This document shows, in pieces, positions 6,970 through 15,073 of a stretch of 38,158 bases of DNA. Location: NCBI GenBank assembly GCA_965368335.1, contig CBDUMN010000028.1:1-38158 (forward strand), written 5' to 3'. Each line of letters begins with the position of its first letter. Position 1 is the stretch's first letter. The position numbers and the translations under genes are program-made. The notes under the pieces were generated by a model that saw only the letters and a program-made list of their open reading frames with translations, was not told where the DNA came from and did no database searches. The DNA is from CBDUMN01 sp965368335 (lineage in GTDB: Bacteria; Pseudomonadota; Alphaproteobacteria; Rhodospirillales; JAPHRK01).

Positions 6970-8010
6970 ATGCGAAACAAATCCGCTTTTCTTCGTGCCT
7001 TGACCTGTACCGCCCTCCTAACCGGTTCAGTTGCCGCACAGGCCACCACGGCCGCCGCCGAAGAGGTCAACCTTTATTCCGCACGCAAGGAAGCTTTGAT
7101 CAAACCGCTGCTGGACCGCTTCACGGAACAAACAGACATCAAGGTCAACCTGGTGACCGGCAAGGCCGACGCCCTACTGAAACGTCTGGTCAGCGAAGGC
7201 ATGAACTCTCCCGCCGACCTGCTGATCACGACCGACGCCGGACGGCTGCATCGCGCCAAGGAGGCCGGTGTAACGCAACCACTAACCTCCCCCGCACTAT
7301 CGGCAGCGGTCCCCGAGCAATACCGCGACCCCGGCAATCACTGGGTTGGGCTCAGCCTACGCGCACGCCCCATCATGTATGTGAAGGGCAAGGTCGATCC
7401 GGCTCAACTTTCGACCTATGAAGACTTGGCCGATCCCAAGTGGAAAGGGAAAATCTGCATTCGCTCCTCAAGCAACATTTACAACCAATCCCTAGTTGCT
7501 TCGATGATTGCCGCCGATGGCGAAAAGGCCGTTGAAGCCTGGGCCAAAGGCTTGGTCGCCAATTTCGCCCGTCCACCCAAGGGGGGAGATCGCGACCAGA
7601 TCAAGGGCGCGGCATCCGGGCAATGCGTCATCGCCGTCGCCAACACCTACTATCTGGCGGGCATGCTGACCTCCAAGGATCCTGCTCAACGAGCACCGGC
7701 AGAAAAGATGGCCGTCTTCTGGCCCAATCAACAAGGACGCGGAGCGCACGTCAACATTTCCGGCGTGGCCCTGACCAAGGCGACACGCAATAAAGAAGCC
7801 GCCATCAAACTGGTTGAGTTTATGGCCGGGGCGGAGTCCCAAGCCTGGTATGCCGAAACCAATGGCGAATATCCAGTACGGGATGGCGTGGCAACCAGCG
7901 CCGTGCTATCGAAGTGGGGAACGTTTAAAGCCGACACGCTCAATTTGGGCAAGTTGGGTGAGTTAAACGGTTCCGCCGTAATGCTGATGGACAGGGCTGG
8001 ATGGAAGTAG
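6970..8010 (+). CDS. Ferric iron ABC transporter, periplasmic binding protein
   Basis: Captures Fe3+ in the periplasm and delivers it to the permease encoded next. The 346-residue protein has a Sec signal peptide (basic MRNKSAFLR, hydrophobic core, likely cleavage near AAQATTAAA-EE). The mature protein is a class II ferric-binding fold beginning VNLYSARKEALIKPLL, the FutA/FbpA hallmark. Tyr227-Tyr228 in VANTYYLAGM are the conserved iron-coordinating pair, and the IRSSSNIYNQSL segment is also family-typical. The ATG at 6970 follows a GAGGAG ribosome site. Its stop overlaps the permease start by 10 bp. The Fur box just upstream supports iron as substrate. Confidence 0.93.
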   Translation: MRNKSAFLRALTCTALLTGSVAAQATTAAAEEVNLYSARKEALIKPLLDRFTEQTDIKVNLVTGKADALLKRLVSEGMNSPADLLITTDAGRLHRAKEAGVTQPLTSPALSAAVPEQYRDPGNHWVGLSLRARPIMYVKGKVDPAQLSTYEDLADPKWKGKICIRSSSNIYNQSLVASMIAADGEKAVEAWAKGLVANFARPPKGGDRDQIKGAASGQCVIAVANTYYLAGMLTSKDPAQRAPAEKMAVFWPNQQGRGAHVNISGVALTKATRNKEAAIKLVEFMAGAESQAWYAETNGEYPVRDGVATSAVLSKWGTFKADTLNLGKLGELNGSAVMLMDRAGWK

Positions 8011-9680
8011 CCGACACCGCTACACAATCTCACCAAACGCAAAAGTCCATCCGGTTCTCCGGGTGGGCTTTTGGCGTTACAGGACTGGCGTCACTATTGG
8101 CGATCCCCGTGGCGGTCGTGTTCGCCCATGTTTTCACCCCTGCCGGTGAGATTTGGTCGCATCTGGTAGAGACGGTCTTGGCCGATTACGTCGTCAACTC
8201 GCTATTGTTGATGTTGGGGGTCACGGTGGGCACGCTAATCGGCGGCGTCGGTACGGCTTGGCTGGCATCCATGTGCCGCTTTCCGGGGCGGCGTTTTTTT
8301 GAATGGGCCTTACTTTTACCCATGGCCCTGCCCGCCTACATTATCGCCTATACCTACACAGGCTTTCTCGATTTCGCCGGGCCGGTACAGACCCTAATCC
8401 GCGATTTCACCGGCTGGGGATACGGCGACTATTGGTTTCCCGAAGTGCGCTCGCTCGGCGGGGCCGTGCTAATGATGTCGCTGGTGCTGTTTCCCTATGT
8501 CTACCTGATGACCAGGGCATCCTTTCTCAATCAATCAATCTGCGTTCTAGATGTCAGCCGCACGCTTGGAAACGGACCCTGGCGCACTTTCTTTACCGTC
8601 GCCCTGCCGCTGGCCCGCCCGGCCATCGTCGCCGGACTTTCGCTGGCCCTCATGGAAACCCTGGCCGATTACGGTACGGTGGAATACTTTGGCGTATCAA
8701 CCTTCACTACCGGAATTTTCCGCACTTGGTACGGCCTCGACAATGCCGCGGCGGCCTCACAACTCTCGGCCCTTTTATTGGTTTTCGTCTTTGTCCTTGT
8801 GGTCGTTGAAACCGCCTCACGCCGCCAAGCCCGGTTTCACCACACCAGCCAACGCCACCAGGACTTACAGCGTATCAAACTGAGCGGCTGGCAAGCATGG
8901 GCGGCATTTATCTTTTGCTTCGCCGCCGTATTTTTCGGCTTTCTATTGCCCGCCGGTCAGTTAGCTTGGTGGAGCATTCTGGTTGCGAGCGACCAACTGG
9001 ACTCCCGGTTCTGGAGTCTTGTGGTCAACAGCATGGAATTGGCGGGAATTGCAGCGCTGATCTCGGTCGCCTTGGCATTGTTCCTCGGTTACGGCCGACG
9101 GCTCAACAAATCGAAAATTCTTCAAGCGTCTGTGCGCGTCGCAGGGATGGGTTACGCCGTTCCGGGCACGGTCATTGCGGTCGGCGTCATCATCCCCTTC
9201 GCATGGCTCGACAACCGGCTAGACGCCTTCATGCAAACAACCTTCGACATCTCGACCGGCTTGCTTCTCAGCGGCACCTTGGCGGCGCTGATTTTTGCCT
9301 ATGTGGTGCGTTTTCTGGCCGTGTCGCTACAAGCGGTAAATACGGGTCTGGAGCGCATCAAACCGTCTCTGGACGAGGCAGGACGCTCGCTCGGTTACAG
9401 CCCCTTGGAAGTTGTCCGCCGCATTCACGTTCCGTTACTAAGCGGCAGTCTTTTGACAGCCCTGCTATTGGTTTTCGTCGATGTGCTGAAAGAATTGCCC
9501 GCCACCTTGATTTTACGGCCTTTCAATTATAATACCCTTGCCGTGCGAGCCTATGAGATGGCGTCCGACGAACGTCTGGCCGAAGCCGGTCCCGCCTCAT
9601 TGGCTATTGTTCTCGCCGGAATCGTTCCGGTTATCATCTTGAGCTACACCATCACCCGGACGCGGAGAGTTCGTTCATGA
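8001..9680 (+). CDS. Ferric iron ABC transporter permease (FbpB type)
   Basis: Inner-membrane permease of the iron importer. At 559 residues it is the fused two-domain form, with about 12 membrane helices arranged as two homologous binding-protein-dependent permease domains (roughly 60-270 and 330-550). The cytoplasmic coupling loops are visible in both halves: RTLGNGPWRTFFTVALP in the first and EAGRSLGYSPLEVVRRI in the second. The start ATG at 8001 lies within the last codons of the binding-protein gene, and its end overlaps the ATPase gene by 4 bp (ATGA), so the three genes are translationally coupled. It resembles the permeases of FbpABC/SfuABC-type systems. Confidence 0.93.
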   Translation: MEVADTATQSHQTQKSIRFSGWAFGVTGLASLLAIPVAVVFAHVFTPAGEIWSHLVETVLADYVVNSLLLMLGVTVGTLIGGVGTAWLASMCRFPGRRFFEWALLLPMALPAYIIAYTYTGFLDFAGPVQTLIRDFTGWGYGDYWFPEVRSLGGAVLMMSLVLFPYVYLMTRASFLNQSICVLDVSRTLGNGPWRTFFTVALPLARPAIVAGLSLALMETLADYGTVEYFGVSTFTTGIFRTWYGLDNAAAASQLSALLLVFVFVLVVVETASRRQARFHHTSQRHQDLQRIKLSGWQAWAAFIFCFAAVFFGFLLPAGQLAWWSILVASDQLDSRFWSLVVNSMELAGIAALISVALALFLGYGRRLNKSKILQASVRVAGMGYAVPGTVIAVGVIIPFAWLDNRLDAFMQTTFDISTGLLLSGTLAALIFAYVVRFLAVSLQAVNTGLERIKPSLDEAGRSLGYSPLEVVRRIHVPLLSGSLLTALLLVFVDVLKELPATLILRPFNYNTLAVRAYEMASDERLAEAGPASLAIVLAGIVPVIILSYTITRTRRVRS

Positions 9681-10750
9681 CCACCCCCCGTTTGATCGTC
9701 GATACGGTCTCGGTCGCCTATGGCGGCACGCCGGTGGTCAAAGACGTCAGTTTATCTCTTGCCGAGGGAGAAATCGGCTGTCTTCTCGGCCCGAGCGGCT
9801 GCGGCAAAACCAGCTTGTTACGCGCGATTGCCGGTTTTGAGCCCGTCGCCTCCGGGGCGATTCGTCTCGATGGCGCAGAAGTGTCCGTTCCCGGCGATAT
9901 GCTGGCCCCAGAGCGACGCAATATCGGCATGATGTTCCAGGACTTTGCCCTGTTTCCACATCTTTCCGTATCAGACAATATCGCTTTCGGCCTCCGCCGT
10001 TTCAGCCCGGCGGAAAAGAAACAACGGGTTGATGAACTTCTCGATCTGGTCGGTCTTTCAAAAACCGCAGGGACCTTTCCTCACGAGCTTTCGGGCGGCC
10101 AGCAGCAACGCGTCGCCCTGGCCCGCGCCATGGCCCCTCGCCCGACCATTTTGCTAATGGACGAGCCCTTTTCCGCCATCGACCCCGAACTCCGCGAACA
10201 ACTGGCCGGGGAGATCAGAACCATGCTACGGCGTGACGGCATGACGGCCATCTTGGTGACCCACGACCAAATGGAAGCCTTCGCCATGGCCGATCGCATA
10301 GCCGTCTTCGGCGAAGGCTGCCTGATGCAGTTCGACACCGCCTACAATCTCTATCACCAGCCAACCAACCGCTACGTCGCCGACTTCATCGGTCAAGGAA
10401 CCATGATCCCCGGCACCATTCTCGATGCACAGCACATTGAAACGGAACTGGGGGTCATCAAAGGGGATGTCATAAATGATGGCGATGAGGGAGCTTGCGT
10501 AGATGTCCTAGTCCGGCCTGACGACATTATTCACGACGACGATAGCGACATGAAGCTCCCCATCGTCCATAAGACCTTCCGTGGCGCTTCATTCCTTTAT
10601 TCTCTTAAAACACCGGATCGGCACATCGTCTACTGTCTGGTTCAAAGCCATCATAATCATGCGGTCGGAGAACATATCGGCATACGCATGGAGATGGACC
10701 ACCTAACGGTCTTTCCCAACCCTAATGGACATCCAGAAAATGGACGCTGA
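9677..10750 (+). CDS. Ferric iron ABC transporter ATP-binding protein (FbpC type)
   Basis: ATPase that powers the preceding permease. The 357 residues comprise a nucleotide-binding domain (1-240) and a C-terminal regulatory/TOBE-like region (about 270-350). Motifs are Walker A GPSGCGKTSL, Q-loop MFQDFALFPH, signature LSGGQQQRVALARA, Walker B ILLMDEPFSAID and H-loop VTHDQ. The C-terminal part carries several histidines (HHNHAVGEHIG), as often seen in such metal-import ATPases; a role in metal sensing would be speculation. Its last 29 bp overlap the 3' end of convergent egtD, so no terminator separates the two operons. Confidence 0.93.
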   Translation: MTTPRLIVDTVSVAYGGTPVVKDVSLSLAEGEIGCLLGPSGCGKTSLLRAIAGFEPVASGAIRLDGAEVSVPGDMLAPERRNIGMMFQDFALFPHLSVSDNIAFGLRRFSPAEKKQRVDELLDLVGLSKTAGTFPHELSGGQQQRVALARAMAPRPTILLMDEPFSAIDPELREQLAGEIRTMLRRDGMTAILVTHDQMEAFAMADRIAVFGEGCLMQFDTAYNLYHQPTNRYVADFIGQGTMIPGTILDAQHIETELGVIKGDVINDGDEGACVDVLVRPDDIIHDDDSDMKLPIVHKTFRGASFLYSLKTPDRHIVYCLVQSHHNHAVGEHIGIRMEMDHLTVFPNPNGHPENGR

Positions 10751-11702
10751 ACAAGTTGTCGGGGTCCGTCCAGGCGCGAACCGGCCTTAAGCCCGCCTGC
10801 TCGGCCAGAGAGCGGAATTCATCAAGGTTGTACTTATAAGAATTTTCCGTATGGATGGTTTCGCCACGGACAAAGTCGAATGAGCTTTCACCGATCCTGA
10901 CCTTTTGATCGGTCAAACTCTCCAAGTGCATCTCGACCCGTCCCGCACCGGGATTATAAAAGGCCATATGCTCGAACGCCTCAACCTCAAAATCAGCTGA
11001 CAATTCTCCGTTGATCCGGGTCAGTAGATTTTTGTTAAACGCCGCGGTGACACCTTCCCCATCGTTATAGGCCGCATGGAGCATCTCCCGATCTTTCTTC
11101 AGATCGACCCCTATCAACACACCGCCGCCCGGCCCGACGGCCAAGCCCAGGTCACGCAAGAAGGTCACAGCCTCGGCAGGCTCGAAATTGCCGATGGATG
11201 AGCCGGGAAAAAAGGCGACCCGTCTCAAATGCGTAGGAGATCCGGGCAGATCGAGATCGTCGGTAAAGTCGATACAGACCGCATGAACATCGAGCCAGGG
11301 AAAATCGGCACAGAGACGCCGACAAGCATCAAGCAGATAGTCCCTTGAAATATCGAGCGGCATGTAGGCGCTGGGCCGCAAGGTATCGAGCATCAGACGC
11401 ACCTTGTCACAAGACCCACTGCCCGGTTCGATGAGATAACAGTACTGACCGACGGTCGCGACAATATCATCCAGGTTATCGCGCAGGATTTTCACTTCCG
11501 TGCGGGTCGGATAATATTCCGCCAAACGACAGATGGAATCGAATAGCTGCGACCCGGCCCGGTCGTAAAAAAACTTGGGCGGAATGGCCTTGCACTCTCG
11601 GCCCAGACCGTTAATCACCTCACCAAAGAAATCGGCTGGTTTGGGATGGCAGTCGAGAAACCGCACATTGCCCTTGGCGCTGAAGCCTGCAATCGTATCC
11701 AT
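10722..11702 (-). CDS. egtD: L-histidine N-alpha-methyltransferase
   Basis: Transfers three methyl groups from S-adenosylmethionine to histidine, forming hercynine, the first step of ergothioneine synthesis. The 326-residue product matches EgtD in length. It shows the family-specific IPPKFFYDRAGSQLFD and EYYPTRTEVKIL near the N terminus, the SAM-binding segment LIEPGSGSCDKVRLML, FFPGSSIGNFEP in the middle, and the ENSYKYN motif near residue 290 that contacts histidine. The start is the ATG at 11702, which shares one base with the stop of egtB (TGATG), so the pair is translationally coupled. A longer open frame upstream just runs through egtB in another frame. Confidence 0.95.
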   Translation of the reverse strand: MDTIAGFSAKGNVRFLDCHPKPADFFGEVINGLGRECKAIPPKFFYDRAGSQLFDSICRLAEYYPTRTEVKILRDNLDDIVATVGQYCYLIEPGSGSCDKVRLMLDTLRPSAYMPLDISRDYLLDACRRLCADFPWLDVHAVCIDFTDDLDLPGSPTHLRRVAFFPGSSIGNFEPAEAVTFLRDLGLAVGPGGGVLIGVDLKKDREMLHAAYNDGEGVTAAFNKNLLTRINGELSADFEVEAFEHMAFYNPGAGRVEMHLESLTDQKVRIGESSFDFVRGETIHTENSYKYNLDEFRSLAEQAGLRPVRAWTDPDNLFSVHFLDVH

Positions 11703-12973
11703 CAGCCGTCCTCCGCCAGTCTGAACCCACTGAACTGCCAACGGTCCTTGGGGTAGAAGAAATTTCGGTACGTGGGGCGAATATGATCCTTGGGCGTGGC
11801 GCAAGACCCGCCCCGCAGGACGAACTGGCTGCACATGAACTTGCCGTTGTATTCACCAAGCGATCCGCCCAAGGGTTTGAACCCCGGATAGGGGGCATAA
11901 GGACTGGACGTCCATTCCCAAACGTCGCCATAGAGGCCATTCAACAAACCTTTGCTCTCCGGTCCCACCGGATGAAATAGGCCATCACCCTGGAAAGTCC
12001 CTTCGATGGGTTGATCGCACGCCGCCACTTCCCACTCGGCTTCGTTGGGCAGACGTTTTCCAGCCCAGCGGGCAAAAGCATCGGCCTCGAAAAAACTCAC
12101 ATGAACAACTGGGGCGTTGCGATCAACCGCCCTCAAGCCGCAGAGGGTCATCTGCCCCCATGCGCCATCCTCAAGCTTTTCCCAATAAAACGGCGCCTGC
12201 CAACCTTGATCGCGCACCGTCGCCCAGGCCTCCGAGAGCCAGAGGTCGGAGCGCCCATAACCGCCGTCTTCCATGAAAGCGATAAATTCGCCGTTGGTCA
12301 CAGGGCGGGAGGCCAAGCGGTAGGGTTCTAGCCAAACTTTATGGACCGGCGTTTCGTTGTCGTAGAAATAGCCATCCTCTAAAGCACCGCTATGACCGAT
12401 TTCAACGAGACCGCCCTCGAGGTCCCGCCAGTCCATGGGCGTTGCGACGGCAGACGGCAATTCGACATCACGATAGACCGGACGCAAGGGATTGTTGGCG
12501 AAGACATGCTTGAGGTCGGTGAGCATCAGTTCCTGATGCTGCTGTTCGTGATTGAGCCCCACCTGGGCCAAGAACTCGATGGTTTCCCGGTCGGGGTGTT
12601 CGACCTGCCCCAACAACCTCTCCATGGCTTCGTTCACATGGGCTCGGTAGGCGAAAATCTCCTTAACCGTTGGGCGGTTCAAAAAGCCCCGTTCGGGACG
12701 GGGGTGGAAGGTGCCGACAGTTTCATAATAGGAATTGAACAGATGGGCGAAGCGAGGATGAAATGCTTCGTAGTCGGCCAGATAAGAGCGCAGGATAAAG
12801 GTCTCGAAAAACCAAGTGACGTGGGCGATATGCCACTTGACCGGGCTGACGTCGGGCATGGTCTGGATATTGAAATCGTCGGGCTCCAGCGGATCACACA
12901 GCGCCTCGGTCCGCGCCCTGACCTCGCGGTACGCTTCAACCACACCCTCGCAGACTTCGAACCTGGGTTTCAT
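11702..12973 (-). CDS. egtB: Hercynine oxygenase / ergothioneine sulfoxide synthase
   Basis: Non-haem Fe(II) enzyme that couples hercynine to a thiol (gamma-glutamylcysteine or cysteine) to make the sulfoxide precursor of ergothioneine. The 423 residues include an N-terminal DinB-like helical bundle (1-170) with the iron ligands in KWHIAHVTWFFETFIL and NHEQQHQELMLTDLKH. A C-terminal formylglycine-generating-enzyme-like domain (about 190-420) ends in the family-typical LRGGSCATPKDHIRPTYRNF and FSGFRLAEDG. Ribosome site GGGAGGCCCAAGGGG precedes the ATG at 12973. It is the first gene of an egtB-egtD pair. egtC and egtE are not present here, so later steps must be encoded elsewhere or use other enzymes. 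A cobalamin riboswitch with its own terminator lies upstream. Confidence 0.94.
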   Translation of the reverse strand: MKPRFEVCEGVVEAYREVRARTEALCDPLEPDDFNIQTMPDVSPVKWHIAHVTWFFETFILRSYLADYEAFHPRFAHLFNSYYETVGTFHPRPERGFLNRPTVKEIFAYRAHVNEAMERLLGQVEHPDRETIEFLAQVGLNHEQQHQELMLTDLKHVFANNPLRPVYRDVELPSAVATPMDWRDLEGGLVEIGHSGALEDGYFYDNETPVHKVWLEPYRLASRPVTNGEFIAFMEDGGYGRSDLWLSEAWATVRDQGWQAPFYWEKLEDGAWGQMTLCGLRAVDRNAPVVHVSFFEADAFARWAGKRLPNEAEWEVAACDQPIEGTFQGDGLFHPVGPESKGLLNGLYGDVWEWTSSPYAPYPGFKPLGGSLGEYNGKFMCSQFVLRGGSCATPKDHIRPTYRNFFYPKDRWQFSGFRLAEDG

Positions 12974-13073
12974 CCCCTTGGGCCTCCCGTTTTCGCCCGG
13001 TGCTGGCTTGTCGTCGATTTAGACTTTTGGTTGCACCGTCTCCAAATCAAGGTTTTCAAGGATTTTGGGGGGA

Positions 13074-13106
13074 ACAAAAAGCCCCGCCGGATTGCTCCGG
13101 CGGGGC
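13074..13106 (-). terminator. Rho-independent terminator after the riboswitch transcript
   Basis: A perfect 10-bp stem GCCCCGCCGG/CCGGCGGGGC (13081-13090 and 13097-13106, 6-nt loop), followed on the minus strand by five Ts. It lies between the cobalamin-riboswitch stub and egtB and should stop that transcript about 100 bp before egtB. Confidence 0.85.
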
Positions 13107-13126
13107 TTGATTGGTTCTTCACAACC

Positions 13127-13180
13127 CTAGGGCGGTGCAGTAATGCCTGCAGATAGAAATACTTTCCACAACATGGACAT
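13127..13180 (-). pseudogene. 17-codon stub behind cobalamin riboswitch (possible btuB remnant)
   Basis: Tiny open frame encoding MSMLWKVFLSAGITAPP, with an excellent ribosome site (AAGGAG, 5 nt before ATG). It has the charge and hydrophobicity of the start of a secretion signal (Lys followed by VFLSAGITA) but stops at once, and a terminator follows 20 bp later. Genes behind such riboswitches usually encode B12 or cobalt uptake or synthesis proteins, and TonB-dependent receptors such as BtuB begin with just this kind of peptide. My inference is that an outer-membrane transporter gene was deleted, leaving its regulatory leader, first codons and terminator. A genuine leader peptide or small membrane peptide is the alternative. 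Confidence 0.45.
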
Positions 13181-13290
13181 GTCACTCCTTTTTCAAGGGT
13201 TAAACCATGCCAATGCGCGCTAAGAATTTGGGAGTTAAACAGAAATACGGTTTCCGTAGGAAACACCCCGTTCCTAAACGTCACTTTGAC

Positions 13291-13477
13291 AGCGTCCGGC
13301 AGGTTCCTGACTCACGGCTTTCGTCACTCACCCGATCACCAGAATTTGCCCGATTCTTGGCTCAAATGGGTGGACGCTCGCCGCTTACAGTTGCGGGGGC
13401 AGTCACGGCATTGGCCCCTTTTGGGTCGTCCGCACCGTGTTCCCTTTTAATCTCCGAAGCTAAGCCTTCGAAGAACC
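13291..13477 (-). ncRNA. Cobalamin riboswitch (orphan)
   Basis: Adenosylcobalamin-type riboswitch on the minus strand. Conserved elements appear in the right order: GGTTC at the 5' side of P1 (13473-13477), AAAAGGGAACACGG, then the B12-box segment CTGCCCCCGCAACTGTAAGC, and finally GAGTCAGGAACCTGCC closing towards 13291. The same core occurs in the second riboswitch near 24.1 kb, which leads a cobalt transport operon. Here no intact B12 or cobalt gene follows; only a 17-codon frame, a terminator and then egtB do. Confidence 0.9.
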
Positions 13478-13489
13478 AGTCGCAAAAGC

Positions 13490-13518
13490 AAAATAGCCTG
13501 TTTCCACGCATGGCGCAA
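13490..13518 (-). promoter_or_regulatory. Candidate promoter of the orphan riboswitch
   Basis: On the minus strand TTGCGC (13513-13518) is followed after 17 bp by TATTTT (13490-13495). The predicted start near 13483 lies a few bases before the riboswitch, as expected. The hexamers are moderate matches to consensus. Confidence 0.5.
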
Positions 13519-13608
13519 TCCGAGAGGGTTAGTCGAGCAGTTTGTCGCTGTGCCTTATTTTCTGTTGGCGCTTTTATCCCTGGGGTTGTTTAATGGAGGG
13601 AACAAAGC

Positions 13609-13683
13609 ATGACAAAAAAAATGCCACGATGGCAGCCGCAGGGAATATCAGGGCCAAACATAAAGAAAGGCCCACGCTTCTAA
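13609..13683 (+). CDS. Possible 24-residue peptide
   Basis: Short frame beginning MTKKMPRWQPQG and ending KKGPRF, with a good GGAGGG ribosome site about 9 nt upstream. It is basic, has no membrane segment, and lies 42 bp before the diguanylate cyclase on the same strand. I do not recognise it. It could be a leader or chance; only the ribosome site argues for it. Confidence 0.25.
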   Translation: MTKKMPRWQPQGISGPNIKKGPRF

Positions 13684-13725
13684 CTCCACAAAAAATGCGC
13701 CACCGAAAGAAAACGGAGGCTGAGA

Positions 13726-15006
13726 ATGAAGGACTCTGCGGAAGACGAGAAACGGCTCGTCATTCTTTTCTGCGACGACGACGTCCGGGCAGCCGAAACC
13801 AAAACATTTCTTGAGGGTTTCGGCTATCAAGTGATGAGGTCAGCCGCCGCCGACGGTGTGGCAGGCGGCGTCTTCATGCTCAAACCGGTCGCACTACTGG
13901 TTGATGTTGAGCAACCGACAGCCATCGAGAAAAACCTGGAAACCCTGCAACGTCTGAAGAACGACGGGCGGATGGCGGCCCCAGTCGCCTTTATCGGTGA
14001 TGGCGGCGATTTCAGCCTGCGTCTTAAGACCGTACGAGTCGATTGCGCCGCCTTTCTCGAGCGCCCCGCCAGCCCGATGAAAATCGTCGATACCATCGAC
14101 GTGCTGACCCGCAACCAGGACGACGACCCCTACCGCATTCTGATTATCGACGACCAGAAATCCACCTCGGACCTTTTCGCCAAGCTCCTGAGGCATAGCG
14201 GTTTCGAAGTGAAGACACTGAGCAACGCAATAAAGATCACCCAGTATCTCGACCGCTTTGCCCCCGAGTTGATCCTTCTCGATTTGCATATGCCCGATTG
14301 CGACGGGCAAGAATTAGCCGCTTTGATACGCCAGAACCCAACTTTCCATGGCGTACCCATTGTTTTTCTCTCTTCCGAAGAAGACGTGGAGCTCCAGATT
14401 GCCGCCATGGGTTCGGGCGGGGATGATTTCTTATCGAAAAACATCGACCCCGACCATTTGGTCCGCCGCATCCAAATTCGGGCCGCCCGGTTCCGCGCCT
14501 TGCAGGACATGATCAAAAAGGATGGCCTGACCGGGCTGTTCAACCACACGACAACCAAGGAGCAGCTCACTTTGGACGTTGCCGAGGTCAACAAAAGCGG
14601 CACCCCTTTATCCCTCGCCATGATCGACGTGGACCATTTCAAGAAGGTCAACGATACCTATGGGCATCTAGTCGGCGATATGGTGATCAAAAGCCTGGCC
14701 GGACACCTGAAACTCAACATGCCCAAAATGACCCATATAGGCCGCGTCGGCGGCGAAGAGTTCGCCGTCATTATGCAAGGCATTTCGGCCAAAGGAACAG
14801 CGAGCATCATGGATGGCGTAAGGGCGAAATACACCGAGATCATCCATCGCACACCAGATAATCAAGAATTTTTCGTGACCCTCAGTTGCGGCGTCGCCGA
14901 ACTCAAACCCGGCATGTCGGCCACCCAATTCAACGACCTCGCCGACAAGGCCCTCTACGAAGCCAAAAACAGCGGCCGGAATAGGGTGATGACCGCTGGG
15001 GGGTGA
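13726..15006 (+). CDS. PleD-like response regulator, diguanylate cyclase
   Basis: Makes cyclic di-GMP from two GTP. The 426 residues hold two receiver domains and a GGDEF domain, the PleD layout. The first receiver (about 10-127) keeps an acidic patch (CDDD) and an Asp60 but has Arg where the conserved Lys should be (FLERPAS), so it looks degenerate. The second (about 136-255) is intact: IDD, Asp186 in LILLDLHMPD, and Lys238. The cyclase domain (about 265-425) has the active site GGEEF at 342-346, and MIDVDHFKKVNDTYGHLVGD. The inhibitory RxxD site five residues before GGEEF is replaced by P-K-M-T, so product feedback at the classical I-site is unlikely. It starts at ATG 13726 after a GGAGGCTGAGA ribosome site. 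Confidence 0.93.
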   Translation: MKDSAEDEKRLVILFCDDDVRAAETKTFLEGFGYQVMRSAAADGVAGGVFMLKPVALLVDVEQPTAIEKNLETLQRLKNDGRMAAPVAFIGDGGDFSLRLKTVRVDCAAFLERPASPMKIVDTIDVLTRNQDDDPYRILIIDDQKSTSDLFAKLLRHSGFEVKTLSNAIKITQYLDRFAPELILLDLHMPDCDGQELAALIRQNPTFHGVPIVFLSSEEDVELQIAAMGSGGDDFLSKNIDPDHLVRRIQIRAARFRALQDMIKKDGLTGLFNHTTTKEQLTLDVAEVNKSGTPLSLAMIDVDHFKKVNDTYGHLVGDMVIKSLAGHLKLNMPKMTHIGRVGGEEFAVIMQGISAKGTASIMDGVRAKYTEIIHRTPDNQEFFVTLSCGVAELKPGMSATQFNDLADKALYEAKNSGRNRVMTAGG

Positions 15007-15017
15007 GGACGGCCATC

Positions 15018-15066
15018 TTTCGCCAATAGCGAAAGACCCTTGACAGAATATTCGCCAATAGCGAAA
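15018..15066 (+). promoter_or_regulatory. Paired operators and promoter of toxin-antitoxin operon
   Basis: Two copies of an inverted repeat, (T)TTCGC-CAATA-GCGAA(A), lie at 15018-15034 and 15050-15066. Their centres are 32 bp apart, about three helical turns, so bound dimers would sit on one face of the DNA. A promoter TTGACA (15040-15045), 17 bp, GAAAAT (15063-15068) is threaded through the second copy. Binding by the XRE antitoxin downstream would block polymerase, giving standard TA autorepression. Confidence 0.75.
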
Positions 15067-15073
15067 ATGCGCC

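Noticed and set aside
12392..13156. 254-residue plus-strand open frame
   Set aside because: Antisense to egtB and then through the terminator; no ribosome site or domain.
12970..13284. Minus-strand frame of 104 residues with a CPCCG motif
   Set aside because: It reads through the rho-independent terminator and overlaps the better-supported 17-codon stub in another frame; the cysteine motif looks accidental.
13207..13593. 128-residue plus-strand frame
   Set aside because: It runs antisense through the cobalamin riboswitch and its promoter; composition is not protein-like and the RNA element explains the conservation.
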